Counted from the first letter of the stretch, positions 1 to 8,148 are shown. The stretch is 32,154 nucleotides of DNA from an uncultured Silvanigrella sp. (GCA_903933385.1 CAIZJW010000296.1:1-32154), one strand, 5' to 3'. Numbers and translations are program-made. The notes: generated by a model not told the origin, from the sequence alone.

Positions 1-106
1 GCTTGAGTTTCCGGGGGGAAAGAAAAAGTCGGCAACCAGTTTGTCCCCTGAATCTTTGGAAAGTGATCTTCTCAAAGCCGGAGTCATGTTTCAGTAAAAT
101 TGTGAT
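1..106. other. left-edge non-coding stretch
   Basis: This is the stretch beyond the stop codon of the HEPN gene. The ORF track offers a 73-residue plus-strand frame here, but it runs antisense into the HEPN gene and resembles no family. I see no hairpin terminator, RNA gene or promoter worth naming. Confidence 0.4.
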
Positions 107-520
107 TCATGACAAATCTTTTTGGAGGAAGCAAAGGTTTTTAGCCCAATTTAGAATGTCAGCCGCCATTTCTGCTGCATCGTCTGCATCCTCTCGCGTC
201 GCGGGAGCAGGTCCTTCCTCATAGCGTCGTTGAGCACCATAGATGTTCAATTCTGCGAGTTCATGTGTGTGAGGGCAATCTTTTAGATCGGCGGGCATCA
301 AAGCAAGTAAAACACTGAGATCGTGCGTTGATGGAAACGCAACATGCTTGTGAACCAAAACAGACTTCAATGATTTTTCAACAGCCTGTTGATAATGAAA
401 GCAGGCGTTCTCGAGGCGAGCTTTTGCCGCAACAAGGGCATGACCTGAGGCTAAGTCAGCATCGGCAAGACGAAGAAGTTCAAAAGCATACTCAGGCAGG
501 TATTTTCGAGTTTTGACCAA
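107..520 (-). CDS. HEPN-domain protein, toxin-like partner of the adjacent MNT nucleotidyltransferase
   Basis: This is a helical protein of about 137 residues from the HEPN family that pairs with minimal nucleotidyltransferases. Known HepT members are RNases silenced by AMPylation from their MntA partner. The sequence shows an Arg-x6-His element (RLENACFH) followed by Tyr, the family-typical QQAVEKSLKS helix, and a THDLSVLL segment. The ORF track extends the frame to 658, but that extension lies inside the MNT gene in another frame. I place the start at a TTG at 520, preceded by a purine-rich GAGGGAAGAG stretch, which gives a typical HEPN length. It overlaps the end of the MNT gene by 29 bp, suggesting translational coupling. 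The family call is firm. The toxin activity is inferred from the family. Confidence 0.82.
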   Translation of the reverse strand: MVKTRKYLPEYAFELLRLADADLASGHALVAAKARLENACFHYQQAVEKSLKSVLVHKHVAFPSTHDLSVLLALMPADLKDCPHTHELAELNIYGAQRRYEEGPAPATREDADDAAEMAADILNWAKNLCFLQKDLS

Positions 521-824
521 TTTCTCTTCCCTCTTGGTAAATAAATGCGTAAAAATTTCCACCTTGGCGGATTTTTTCTTCCAGAAAATCGGCTGGAATA
601 ACGATGATATCCAGAGGCCATCCGTTGCGCGGGATTGACAAAATTTTGCGGCGAACACTTTTGAGTGGTTCGGATGTGGGAATTACGACAAGTAAATCAA
701 TATCCCGTGGATTACGCACCTTCTCATCGAGTGAGGATCCAAATACGATCACACGACTTGTTGGAGAGATCTTGTGAATCTCTGCCGCACAACGTTTGAC
801 TTCTTTATCGATGTCAGGCTGCAT
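492..824 (-). CDS. minimal nucleotidyltransferase (MNT/MntA-like antitoxin)
   Basis: This 110-residue protein belongs to the DNA polymerase beta-like minimal nucleotidyltransferases. It carries an exact GSx10DxD signature: GSS near residue 29, ten residues, then DID, followed by LLVV. In characterised HEPN/MNT pairs the MNT protein adds AMP to the toxin and neutralises it. The gene comes first in the pair and has an AAGGGA ribosome site four bases before its ATG. The third catalytic acidic residue probably lies in the PLDIIVIP strand. The pair stands alone, with no mobile-element remnants visible next to it. Family and pairing are clear from sequence. The antitoxin role is established for relatives but inferred here. 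Confidence 0.85.
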   Translation of the reverse strand: MQPDIDKEVKRCAAEIHKISPTSRVIVFGSSLDEKVRNPRDIDLLVVIPTSEPLKSVRRKILSIPRNGWPLDIIVIPADFLEEKIRQGGNFYAFIYQEGREIGQNSKIPA

Positions 825-1151
825 ATGTTCCCTTTGACCTGAGCTCCACGAGAAGCTTAAAACAACTGTGAGTTAATGTGTAGAGGCGACTGAACACTTG
901 TCCGGCTTCGTACCAATGTTCTTCGGAGAAATGACTCCGGTTCGCAGATCTCGAAACATCCCCGATGTACCCCAAACAAGAGGGCATTTGTAGATATGCG
1001 CAAGATATTTTTTACATTGTTAAATCCTTAGACACTTCTTCCTTTGGCATATGACGCGAAATTCTTGCCTTTTTTCTTGGCTCGGAAAATGCTTGTGGGG
1101 TGATATAACAAGTCCATTTTTTTGTTGTTCATCGCATGAGGAGAATCCGTC
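825..1151. other. intergenic region between the MNT gene and the deacetylase lipoprotein
   Basis: About 327 bases lie between two divergently transcribed genes. No ORF with a recognisable product and no tRNA fold was found. The right end carries a candidate extended -10 element and a ribosome-binding site for the deacetylase. The left end must hold the promoter of the HEPN/MNT pair, but I could not pick a convincing -35/-10 pair there. The middle (about 850-1050) holds nothing I can name. Confidence 0.5.
1101..1109 (+). promoter_or_regulatory. candidate extended -10 promoter element for the deacetylase
   Basis: TGATATAAC matches an extended -10 (TG-n-TATAAC, one mismatch from TATAAT). No good -35 lies at 17 bp, which suits an extended -10 promoter. 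Transcription would begin near 1116. GAGGAG sits eight bases before the ATG at 1152. Confidence 0.35.
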
Positions 1152-2354
1152 ATGACTCAAGTCAAACGTTTGCTCTCTGACTCGGCTTTACGCTTTATTT
1201 GCATCGTTTCATTGAGCACATTGGCTTTGGCATGCGGTAAACCCTCAACCCCGTTGTCGGATGTTCAAGATTTTTCCGGGCCGCAATTGTACGGGACCGG
1301 AATGGCTGCTGGGACTTTGTCTTTAACCTTTGACGATGGGCCTGGTCCTCGCACTGCAGAGCTCTCTCGGTATTTAAAGGCAGAGGGAATTCAGGGAACT
1401 TTCTTTATTCAAGGCAGCGCTGCTGCTGCATATCCAGAGGTTCTCAAGCAACTCCATGCCGATGGCCATCTTTTAGCCAATCACACATATACACATCCGC
1501 GCATGACCGCCGCAACTGATCCTGTGAGTGAAGTGCGGCGCACCGACGAATTGATTAAAAAGTATGTGACCGATGGGGTCTTTCTGTTTCGTGCTCCCTA
1601 CGGCGACTGGAATGGCAAGGTTGCCACTGTTCTCAACAATGCTGGCTTAACAAAATATGTTGGGTCTATTTTTTGGGATATCGGCGGAGTGCGCACCGAG
1701 CGTCAAGACAAACGCCTCACAACAGCTGCAGATTGGGCCTGCTGGTCCTTCAATGACAGCGTCGAAAAATGCGCAGATGGCTACATGAACGAAACCCGCG
1801 ACCTCGGCAAGGGTATTGTTCTTATGCATGATGTGCACTCTCGGACAATTGATATGGTTAAAAATATGGTTCCCCGCTTGAAAGATGAAGGCTTTCGATT
1901 TGTGCGCCTCGACAAAGCCCCAACCGTCGCAGCAGCCTTGGCTCGGCGCACCAATACCGGCGATTCGCCCGTGCCTGAGTTCTCGTGTCCTGTCGGATTT
2001 GCGGCAACAGATGTGGGTCAAAGTGGTGGTAAGCTTTGTGTGTCAGACTCAGAAGCGTCCGGTCCGTTCACACTCGGTATGAAGGATGCCTGCCGTGAAA
2101 AGGGTGGGGGTGATGCCTGCGAAAATTCGAGATGGTCGCGCGGTTTGGCTGTGTGGCTGCACGGGCAAGGCCGTTGTCCAGTGGGTGCAACATTCGATGT
2201 CACAGTGAATGCCTGTGTCGAAGGTGAAAATGCTTTTGGCCCTTTCAGCAAAGAGTTGGTGAAACGCTGCAGGGCATCAAGCGTGAATCCCGATTCTCCC
2301 GTGTGTGATAGCAATCGCTGGTCGAAGGGTTTTCTTGCAGGATTGGCTCGCTGA
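1152..2354 (+). CDS. NodB-type polysaccharide deacetylase lipoprotein with duplicated Cys-rich C-terminal domain
   Basis: This is a 400-residue predicted lipoprotein with signal peptide and lipobox LALAC (Cys28). The catalytic NodB (carbohydrate esterase 4) domain covers roughly residues 55-260. Its metal and catalytic motifs are TFDDGP (Asp61/Asp62), HTYTH (His111/His115), FRAPYG and LMHDVH. Such enzymes remove N-acetyl groups from peptidoglycan, chitin oligomers or other N-acetylated glycans. Residues from about 278 to 400 form two copies of a module built on CPVG, Cys-Val, GPF, two Cys and RWS(R/K)G. Each copy has four cysteines, at 279/296/314/323 and 342/355/373/385. I do not recognise this module by name. 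It could be a disulfide-stabilised binding or anchoring domain. The start is set by a GAGGAG ribosome site. The next gene, 66 bp downstream, is also a wall-active lipoprotein. Substrate is unknown. Confidence 0.9.
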   Translation: MTQVKRLLSDSALRFICIVSLSTLALACGKPSTPLSDVQDFSGPQLYGTGMAAGTLSLTFDDGPGPRTAELSRYLKAEGIQGTFFIQGSAAAAYPEVLKQLHADGHLLANHTYTHPRMTAATDPVSEVRRTDELIKKYVTDGVFLFRAPYGDWNGKVATVLNNAGLTKYVGSIFWDIGGVRTERQDKRLTTAADWACWSFNDSVEKCADGYMNETRDLGKGIVLMHDVHSRTIDMVKNMVPRLKDEGFRFVRLDKAPTVAAALARRTNTGDSPVPEFSCPVGFAATDVGQSGGKLCVSDSEASGPFTLGMKDACREKGGGDACENSRWSRGLAVWLHGQGRCPVGATFDVTVNACVEGENAFGPFSKELVKRCRASSVNPDSPVCDSNRWSKGFLAGLAR

Positions 2355-2420
2355 TAAAGTTTTTGATGCAGTTTCATTGGGTGTGATGTCTTCTGGTTTG
2401 GGAATGAGCGGAGGTTAATT

Positions 2421-3494
2421 GTGGGACGTTTTCAATCTATGCGTAAACTTTCAAAAAGCAGCCTCAATCAGAAATGCCTCTATGTAGGTGCATGCAGCGT
2501 TACGTTAATGTTATTGAGTGCTGCATGTAAACCTTTAGGCAATCGTACCGATTCCGGGGCCTTGACTGTCGATTCTGAACAGGATGCAACACTCGAGATA
2601 CTCACAGCTCAACAGAACACCTCTTTGAAGACACGTCTCATTCAGTCAATTCAATTAGATGATGGACAACAGTGTCCAATTCCTGAGGGCACACTTCTCA
2701 CCGTAGATGGCATCAAGCCTGAGGGAGTTGATCATTGGCGAGTTTTTAATTTGAGCGAGCTAAAGCTACCGAATGGAGAGATCGCACGTCGAGCGCGAAC
2801 GGCAAATGAAGCTCCTTCAGAGAGTGTCACCGCCGCTGTAAGCACACCACACTCATCAATAGCTGGAGCCTCAGCAATTGCTCCCGATGAAGCTCCAGCA
2901 AGTTCTCCTGCTGAGTCTCAACCGAAGCCCATTCAAAAAACTCCCTCAGAACTTCTCAATTGCTCGCTTGTGGATGGTGAGAGCTTTTTGGTGTTTTCGC
3001 CTCATTTCTCAAGAAAGAGTGTTGCTGACGGAAAAACCACCAAGACGTCCTCAAGTTCACAGGTATCTCCCGGAAATGCCATGGATGATTTTCAGTGGCA
3101 GTGGCCAACGCGTGGGCGCACAATTCGCAATGATTCTGGTGGAAATGGTTCCTTCAATGCTCCCAGGGCATCTGGTCGCGGACACCAGGGCATTGATATT
3201 GTTGCCGCTGTTGGAGAACCTGTTCTCGCTGCCCGAGCTGGAACAATTGTAGATCCAGCCTGGGAAGGCTCGTATGGCAAGGTTGTTGATCTTCAGCATG
3301 CGGGTGGTTATTTGTCACGCTACGCTCACTTGAGTTCATTTTCTTATAGCCACGGATCTTATGTTGAAAAAGGCGCCCGTATTGCAGCTGCAGGGCGCAC
3401 AGGAAATGCATCTGGTTATGGAATTACACCGCATTTGCATTTTGAAATTCGACGCGGCGGAAGACTTCTGAATCCCAAATCAGTTCTTCCCTGA
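2421..3494 (+). CDS. M23/LytM-family peptidoglycan endopeptidase lipoprotein
   Basis: This 357-residue predicted lipoprotein starts with GTG, supported by GGAGG six bases upstream; an ATG at codon 7 is the alternative. The lipobox is LSAAC (Cys36). A region with two short conserved-looking segments (residues about 60-115 and 170-190) may be SH3-like. The two segments are separated by an Ala/Ser/Pro-rich linker. The C-terminal M23 domain (about 225-357) has all expected zinc ligands: HQGID (HxxxD), YAHL and HLHFE. The family cuts peptide cross-bridges in peptidoglycan, or acts as a non-catalytic amidase activator when ligands are missing. Here the ligands are intact, so it should be active. 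It follows the deacetylase on the same strand and may be co-expressed. The next gene converges on it from the other strand. Confidence 0.9.
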   Translation: MGRFQSMRKLSKSSLNQKCLYVGACSVTLMLLSAACKPLGNRTDSGALTVDSEQDATLEILTAQQNTSLKTRLIQSIQLDDGQQCPIPEGTLLTVDGIKPEGVDHWRVFNLSELKLPNGEIARRARTANEAPSESVTAAVSTPHSSIAGASAIAPDEAPASSPAESQPKPIQKTPSELLNCSLVDGESFLVFSPHFSRKSVADGKTTKTSSSSQVSPGNAMDDFQWQWPTRGRTIRNDSGGNGSFNAPRASGRGHQGIDIVAAVGEPVLAARAGTIVDPAWEGSYGKVVDLQHAGGYLSRYAHLSSFSYSHGSYVEKGARIAAAGRTGNASGYGITPHLHFEIRRGGRLLNPKSVLP

Positions 3495-3547
3495 GGCAAA
3501 ATTTCAACTGAAGTGAAGGTTGATCATCAGCTGTGGACGATCGTGTT

Positions 3548-4462
3548 CTAAAACCAGCAGCTACACGAGAGAGTGCCAAGATCCGTCGAGAGAGTATTGC
3601 AGCTCATTTTGCCTGTTTGTGCTGCCCGAACTCGACTGTTTGTATATTCGGCTCTCTCGATGTCTTCGGGCGACACTTCTGCCGGATTAAAAACCTTTTC
3701 TGCCAACGACATAGTCCGGGTGCCGGCTTTGCCACCGTCGCCGAGAATCTTCTTTTCCCAAATTTGGACGTAACTTTTCGCATCGTCCCAAGTGAGTTCC
3801 ATTTTCTCAGGAAAGGCGGGGGCACCAAATCCGTCTGGTTTGTTCAATGCGAATGAATAACCAACAACACTATAACGCGGGGGATTTTCAAAGTTCCAGC
3901 GTATAGAAACTTGATATCCTGTTTCGTTGAGCTGCCAGAATTGGTTCCAGTCGATGACATGCGAGCTCGCAGAAGGCCAACGTTGAAGAGCATCCGATTG
4001 AGAGAAGGTCTCTGCCCAATCTGCAGGAGAGGCTGCTGCCAGGTTGCGTGGATGACCTTTGCACGCGGCACTAAATTTGATGCTCTGCGGCTCTTTGGTG
4101 GCGATTGCATTGAGGTTAGCACCCCAATCGACTGTTTTGAAGAACTCTGCTCGAGTGAATTCACCGCTGCCCGGAGCCTCTCCTCGTTCAATGCGTTCTC
4201 CTGTTTCAGAGAGGGAAGCTTGCTTTTGAGCGTCCGTCCGAGATGGATTTTCTGCACTGCCAGAAGAGTTTGTGGAAGTTGTTTCGTCGGTGAGGGATGA
4301 CTCGCTGTCTTGTTTGTTTTTTTCAGCGAGCGACTCCGGTGGGGTTTCTTCATTCGGGAATGAGGATTTTGATTGTTGGGCTATCCAAAGTCCAACACCG
4401 GTAGCCGCTGCGACAATTGTAAGTATCACTGCGGAGTTCTTCTTTTTGCTACTATTTTGCAT
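3548..4462 (-). CDS. membrane-anchored periplasmic protein of unknown function
   Basis: I do not recognise a family. The protein has about 304 residues: a short basic N-terminus, one hydrophobic segment (residues about 10-28) with no lipobox, and a Ser/Thr/Glu/Asn-rich low-complexity linker to about residue 95. A tryptophan-rich globular part follows. It ends in a small cysteine cluster (SCNTL...LSCSCWF). This layout suggests an inner-membrane anchor with a periplasmic domain. Two ATGs are possible: 4471 has no ribosome site, while 4462 has AGGA eight bases upstream, so I chose 4462. The gene lies 36 bp after the gapN-like gene on the same strand and may be the last gene of that transcript. 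Coding is supported by length and a sensible membrane-protein layout only. Confidence 0.65.
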   Translation of the reverse strand: MQNSSKKKNSAVILTIVAAATGVGLWIAQQSKSSFPNEETPPESLAEKNKQDSESSLTDETTSTNSSGSAENPSRTDAQKQASLSETGERIERGEAPGSGEFTRAEFFKTVDWGANLNAIATKEPQSIKFSAACKGHPRNLAAASPADWAETFSQSDALQRWPSASSHVIDWNQFWQLNETGYQVSIRWNFENPPRYSVVGYSFALNKPDGFGAPAFPEKMELTWDDAKSYVQIWEKKILGDGGKAGTRTMSLAEKVFNPAEVSPEDIERAEYTNSRVRAAQTGKMSCNTLSTDLGTLSCSCWF

Positions 4463-4498
4463 GCAAGTCATCCTAATTTTGAAGGATGTTAAACATGC

Positions 4499-6127
4499 TC
4501 AAAGAATAACGTGGTTTGTCAGGAAGTTCGAGGTGTCGTGTTCAAGAATCCCACGGAATGCATCGCGCCCTTCTCCCGGGGTGCTGCTCGTGGCAACCAT
4601 AGTTCTGAGAGAGAAGGCTCGCAGGGCATCGGAAACACTCAAAGTTCCCTCGGCTGAATTTTTTCGACCGGTGAATGGAAAGACATCGGGGCCGCGCTGA
4701 CATGCGGCATTGATGTTGATTCGTGCGACCTGGTTGGAGAGGGCATCTACGAGGTGTCCGAGTTGATTTGGATCGCGTCCAAACAAGCTCACTTGCATTC
4801 CAAACTGGGAAGCCACCAGTTGATCAATGACATCATCGATCTTCGAATAGCGAATGACAGGGATGACCGGACCGAATTGTTCAACTTGTGCAAGAGCATC
4901 AGTCCATTTGATGTTCTCAACCACAGCTGGTGCTACGAGGGTTGCCTCACCTTGTAAGGCGCTGCTTGGGTGATGGAGGATAGCACCCCCTGCAACTGCT
5001 TCTTTGATCATTTCTCTGAGCTCGATGGGTTTGTTGGTATCAGGCAGCGGAGTAATGCGCACACCTGGCTCCCAGGGCATTCCAATTTTCATGCGAGACA
5101 CTTTGTCGGCGAGCTGTTGAGTCCAGCTTGCGGCGAGCGATTCGTGCACACAAACCAATTTCAAGGCTGTGCAGCGCTGGCCATTAAAAGAAAGCGCACC
5201 TTTGATTGTTTCCTCAAGACTCAAATCGAACGGTGCATCGGGTAAAATAATGGCAGGATTTTTTGCATCCAGTCCGAGAATGCTACGCAAGCGATTTGGT
5301 TTGGGGTGTTGAGACTTTAGAGTGTTTGCGACTTTACTCGAGCCGATAAATGCGAGCACATCAATGTCGCCGCTGCGCATGGCCGCTCCAATGATGTCGC
5401 GGCCTGGTCCATTGATGACGTTGACAACACCCGGCGGAAAACAACTTTGAAATTCAGGCAGCAGGCAATCCCAGAGAAGTTGTCCGTAGCGTGGAACTTT
5501 GACAAGTGTTGTGTTGCCCATCACTAGAGCAGGGATCAGAGTTGTGAAAGTTTCATTGAGTGGGTAATTGAACGGCCCCATGCATAATGTCACACCGAGT
5601 GGCATTCGACGGATTAACGCAACATAGCCCTGGGAAAATTGAAGTCGAGACGAATCGCGATCGAGGCTCTTTGCGGCTTCAATTGTGTCATTGATGTAAA
5701 CAATTGTTCTATCGAATTCAGATTCTGCATCAGGTCGGGTTTTCCCAATTTCCCACATGAGGAGTCGCACAATGGTTTCTCGATGCGATTGCATGCGCTG
5801 AGTAAAGCGTGTGATGGCTTCGAGTCGCTTTTCCATACGACATGAGGGCCACTCACCTGTACCTCGGCGCCATGCGTGAGATGCTGCGTCGAGGGCTTGA
5901 AGAACATGTTCTTGAGTTGCTTGAGGAGTGTACCCAATAAGACACTCTTCAAGTGTATCCTGCTCACTTCGGATGAGAATCGGGCTTGCGACGGGACGGC
6001 GTTCTATCCCTTCGCTGATGAGCTCTCCACCGATGAGAAGACGACCCATAATAGGGGCAGACAACCTAGCATTTTCAGGGATATCCGACTTGCGTGGAAA
6101 GCGAGTTTGACTGTCTGAGAAAGCCAT
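4499..6127 (-). CDS. gapN: aldehyde dehydrogenase of the non-phosphorylating glyceraldehyde-3-phosphate dehydrogenase (GapN) type
   Basis: This 542-residue enzyme belongs to the ALDH superfamily. GapN members oxidise glyceraldehyde 3-phosphate to 3-phosphoglycerate with NADP, bypassing the ATP-yielding step of glycolysis. Visible features are GPFNYPLNE (Asn187, oxyanion hole), TTLVKVP (Lys210, cofactor binding), FNGQRCTALK (catalytic Cys319), EQFGPV, and the GapN-like C-terminal stretch CQRGPDVFPFTGRKNS. The usual ALDH ELGGK motif, which carries the general-base Glu, reads LGLDAK here, so the Glu position is Gly. The ATG at 6127 is favoured over the ORF-track start because AGGAGG lies eight bases upstream. 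That ribosome site can pair with an upstream TCCTCC. The gene follows aat by 65 bp. ALDH membership is certain; substrate is inferred from the C-terminal signature. Confidence 0.83.
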   Translation of the reverse strand: MAFSDSQTRFPRKSDIPENARLSAPIMGRLLIGGELISEGIERRPVASPILIRSEQDTLEECLIGYTPQATQEHVLQALDAASHAWRRGTGEWPSCRMEKRLEAITRFTQRMQSHRETIVRLLMWEIGKTRPDAESEFDRTIVYINDTIEAAKSLDRDSSRLQFSQGYVALIRRMPLGVTLCMGPFNYPLNETFTTLIPALVMGNTTLVKVPRYGQLLWDCLLPEFQSCFPPGVVNVINGPGRDIIGAAMRSGDIDVLAFIGSSKVANTLKSQHPKPNRLRSILGLDAKNPAIILPDAPFDLSLEETIKGALSFNGQRCTALKLVCVHESLAASWTQQLADKVSRMKIGMPWEPGVRITPLPDTNKPIELREMIKEAVAGGAILHHPSSALQGEATLVAPAVVENIKWTDALAQVEQFGPVIPVIRYSKIDDVIDQLVASQFGMQVSLFGRDPNQLGHLVDALSNQVARININAACQRGPDVFPFTGRKNSAEGTLSVSDALRAFSLRTMVATSSTPGEGRDAFRGILEHDTSNFLTNHVIL

Positions 6128-6134
6128 TGATTTG

Positions 6135-6160
6135 TCCTCCTGTGGGAATTGCGCGGAGGA
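6135..6160 (-). promoter_or_regulatory. possible hairpin covering the gapN ribosome-binding site
   Basis: On the minus-strand transcript TCCTCC (6160-6155) is a perfect complement of GGAGGA (6140-6135), which contains the gapN Shine-Dalgarno. The loop is 14 bases. Folding would hide the ribosome site. The six-base match could be chance, because any CT-rich patch can pair with a strong Shine-Dalgarno. Confidence 0.3.
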
Positions 6161-6192
6161 TACCACTTGTAAACTCAGGCCAGAAGTTCATC

Positions 6193-6777
6193 TCAGAACA
6201 AAACGCTTTCCATGTGCAGGGCTCGATTGAGTTTGCTCATATATTCGGAATCGGGAATTTCAATGGCACCAAGGGTTTGCAGATGCGGCGTCATGAACTG
6301 ACACTCGAGAAGAATGAAACCTTTCAATTTTAATTGGTCTACCAATGCTTTAAGAGCAACCTTAGACATGTTCGTTTCGCGATGAAACATCGATTCAGCA
6401 AAGAATGCACCGCCCAAGGAAACTCCATAGACACCCCCCACAAGTTTATCGTCTCGAAAAACTTCTACTGAGTGTGCATGGCTCAATTGATGAAGTTCCA
6501 CATACGATCTGATGAAGGCATCGGTAATCCAAGTTTCTGGGCGATCGCCGCAAGCGAGCATGACATCTTTGAAGCAGGTATTAAATCTGATTTCGAAGTT
6601 CGAATGTTTTATGAATCGCTTCAAACTTTGGCTCACATGGAAGCCATCCAGTGGAATAATTGCTCTTGGGTCGGGTCGATACCAGTTTATATTGCGAAGC
6701 TGTTCGTCAGGCATGGGAAAGCAGCCTTGCGCGTATCCAATGAGAAGAATTTCAGCATTGAGTTCTTCAGGACGCAT
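6193..6777 (-). CDS. aat: leucyl/phenylalanyl-tRNA--protein transferase
   Basis: This 194-residue enzyme transfers Leu or Phe from its tRNA to proteins with N-terminal Arg or Lys, creating a degron for the ClpAP pathway (bacterial N-end rule). Recognisable family blocks are GCFPMPDE, NINWYRPDPRAIIP, TWIT, HAHSVEVF and the signature GVSLGGAFFAESMFHRETN...SK. It is shorter than E. coli Aat (about 234 residues). The missing part is the N-terminal segment before the conserved FP region, and the catalytic GNAT-like domain looks complete. It begins 12 bp after the upstream permease gene, so it is probably co-transcribed with the two permeases. No functional link between them is obvious. A ClpP gene lies elsewhere in the window, but clpS and clpA are not seen. 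Confidence 0.93.
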   Translation of the reverse strand: MRPEELNAEILLIGYAQGCFPMPDEQLRNINWYRPDPRAIIPLDGFHVSQSLKRFIKHSNFEIRFNTCFKDVMLACGDRPETWITDAFIRSYVELHQLSHAHSVEVFRDDKLVGGVYGVSLGGAFFAESMFHRETNMSKVALKALVDQLKLKGFILLECQFMTPHLQTLGAIEIPDSEYMSKLNRALHMESVLF

Positions 6778-6789
6778 GCTTTGCGTCTT

Positions 6790-8097
6790 TCAAACGGAGG
6801 TCAAAAGAGTAGGAATGCTACTTTTGACTGCTCGATATGAAGCGAAAAAAGCTGTCGTTGCTGCAATTGCGCAAAGGATGACGAGCGAGAGAAGGTAAAG
6901 ATTAGGAACCAGTCCGATGACAAATGGAACAGGATCCGAGAGAAATCCTGCGAAATAGATAAATTCTAATTTATTCAAAACGAGTGAAGATATGATGCAG
7001 AAAATACTTCCTAAAATTGAACCAATGACTCCGATAACGACACCTTCGGTGGAAAATATTCTCGTGATTCTATTTTGTTTGAAGCCAAGGCTCCTCAGTG
7101 TGCCGATTTCGCGTCGCCTTTCGTTGACACTCTTGACCATGGCATTGAGAACTGACATTCCAGAGATGGTCAGAATAACAGCAGTCACGAGGTTTCTGAA
7201 CATCAGGAACAAACCCATGGTTCTTTTATAGACGCGCGCGATGACATGATCTCTCCAGTCGAAGGCCCGCAGTTCGATGTTCTTTTCTCTCGCTGCTCGA
7301 TTGAATCGTTGAACGAAGGTGTCAAACATTTTTGCGTCCTTCAGGCGAACACGCATGTGCGAGATGTCCTGGGTATCAAAAAGTTGTTGCGCACGATCGA
7401 GAGACATCATGAGGTACCACGAGTCAATACCACGCAAACCAACGCCGCCAAGAGCTCCGACCTTTACATTCATGGCATTGATTTGTCCTGATTCGGTTGT
7501 GACACTCAATTGCAGCTTATCGCGTTCACATTTGAAAGGACGATCGAGCGGTGTGTAGCCTCCAACCTTTGTCAGAAGTCTCTCTTTCTTTTCAACAACA
7601 CAACCAAATGTGTCGCTAATATCTTGGCCAAGCATCACTGTGTCGGAGGTCTGCTGATCAAGTGGCTTTCCGGCTTTGCTATTCCAAACCCATGTGGGTT
7701 CGCGTAACTTTCTACCTTTCTCGAAGTCGTACCCAAAACCCCAAAAAATTGAACTCGTTTTACCGTTGTTTGCAAGGCCGCTGATGATGAGAAAACGAAC
7801 GTACTCGTCTAACAAGTCTTTATTCTCGTCAAAGAAGTTGGCAATGAAATTTTGTTCGGCTTGATTGATCCGTGATTCTTCAAAGTCTATCTCTTTTCCG
7901 TCTTCGCTTTTTTCAATCATCACATCACCGAACATACTTCTTTGTCGGTAGTTGTCTTCATACATGTCTTGAACAACGCTTATGTATCCATTGAAGAGTG
8001 TCAGTGCTGAAAAGCCTATTGCAACAGATAAAATGGCTCCCAGAGAGTGTCTCCAGTTGCTGAGTGTATTTCGGATCCCCATTTTTAAAGAACTCAT
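6790..8097 (-). CDS. FtsX/LolC-type ABC transporter permease (second of a pair)
   Basis: This 435-residue inner-membrane protein has the MacB/LolCE layout: one membrane segment near residues 20-40, a large periplasmic domain (about 45-280), then three membrane segments. The FtsX-family cytoplasmic coupling element is REIGTLRSLGF followed by QNRITRIFSTEGV. Family members move lipoproteins, lipids or other envelope substrates using mechanotransmission rather than a classical channel. Two cysteines in the periplasmic part (166 and 190) could form a disulfide. The ATG at 8097 has AAAGG seven bases upstream. It follows the paralogous permease by 51 bp. No ATPase is on this strand, and the likely partner is the divergent ATPase at 11.3 kb. 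Substrate unknown. Confidence 0.88.
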   Translation of the reverse strand: MSSLKMGIRNTLSNWRHSLGAILSVAIGFSALTLFNGYISVVQDMYEDNYRQRSMFGDVMIEKSEDGKEIDFEESRINQAEQNFIANFFDENKDLLDEYVRFLIISGLANNGKTSSIFWGFGYDFEKGRKLREPTWVWNSKAGKPLDQQTSDTVMLGQDISDTFGCVVEKKERLLTKVGGYTPLDRPFKCERDKLQLSVTTESGQINAMNVKVGALGGVGLRGIDSWYLMMSLDRAQQLFDTQDISHMRVRLKDAKMFDTFVQRFNRAAREKNIELRAFDWRDHVIARVYKRTMGLFLMFRNLVTAVILTISGMSVLNAMVKSVNERRREIGTLRSLGFKQNRITRIFSTEGVVIGVIGSILGSIFCIISSLVLNKLEFIYFAGFLSDPVPFVIGLVPNLYLLSLVILCAIAATTAFFASYRAVKSSIPTLLTSV

Positions 8098-8148
8098 TGC
8101 ACGACCTTTGACTCAGTTGCGATTGAAAAATCGAAAATCTCAAAGTCC

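Noticed and set aside
3911-4300. 129-residue plus-strand ORF with several cysteines
   Set aside because: Antisense to the minus-strand anchored protein; the cysteines arise from the complement of common codons.
3844-4353. 169-residue minus-strand ORF inside the unknown anchored protein gene
   Set aside because: It is the out-of-frame reading of the same strand. The overlapping frame has a membrane anchor and ribosome site, while this one is a basic Ser-rich shadow.
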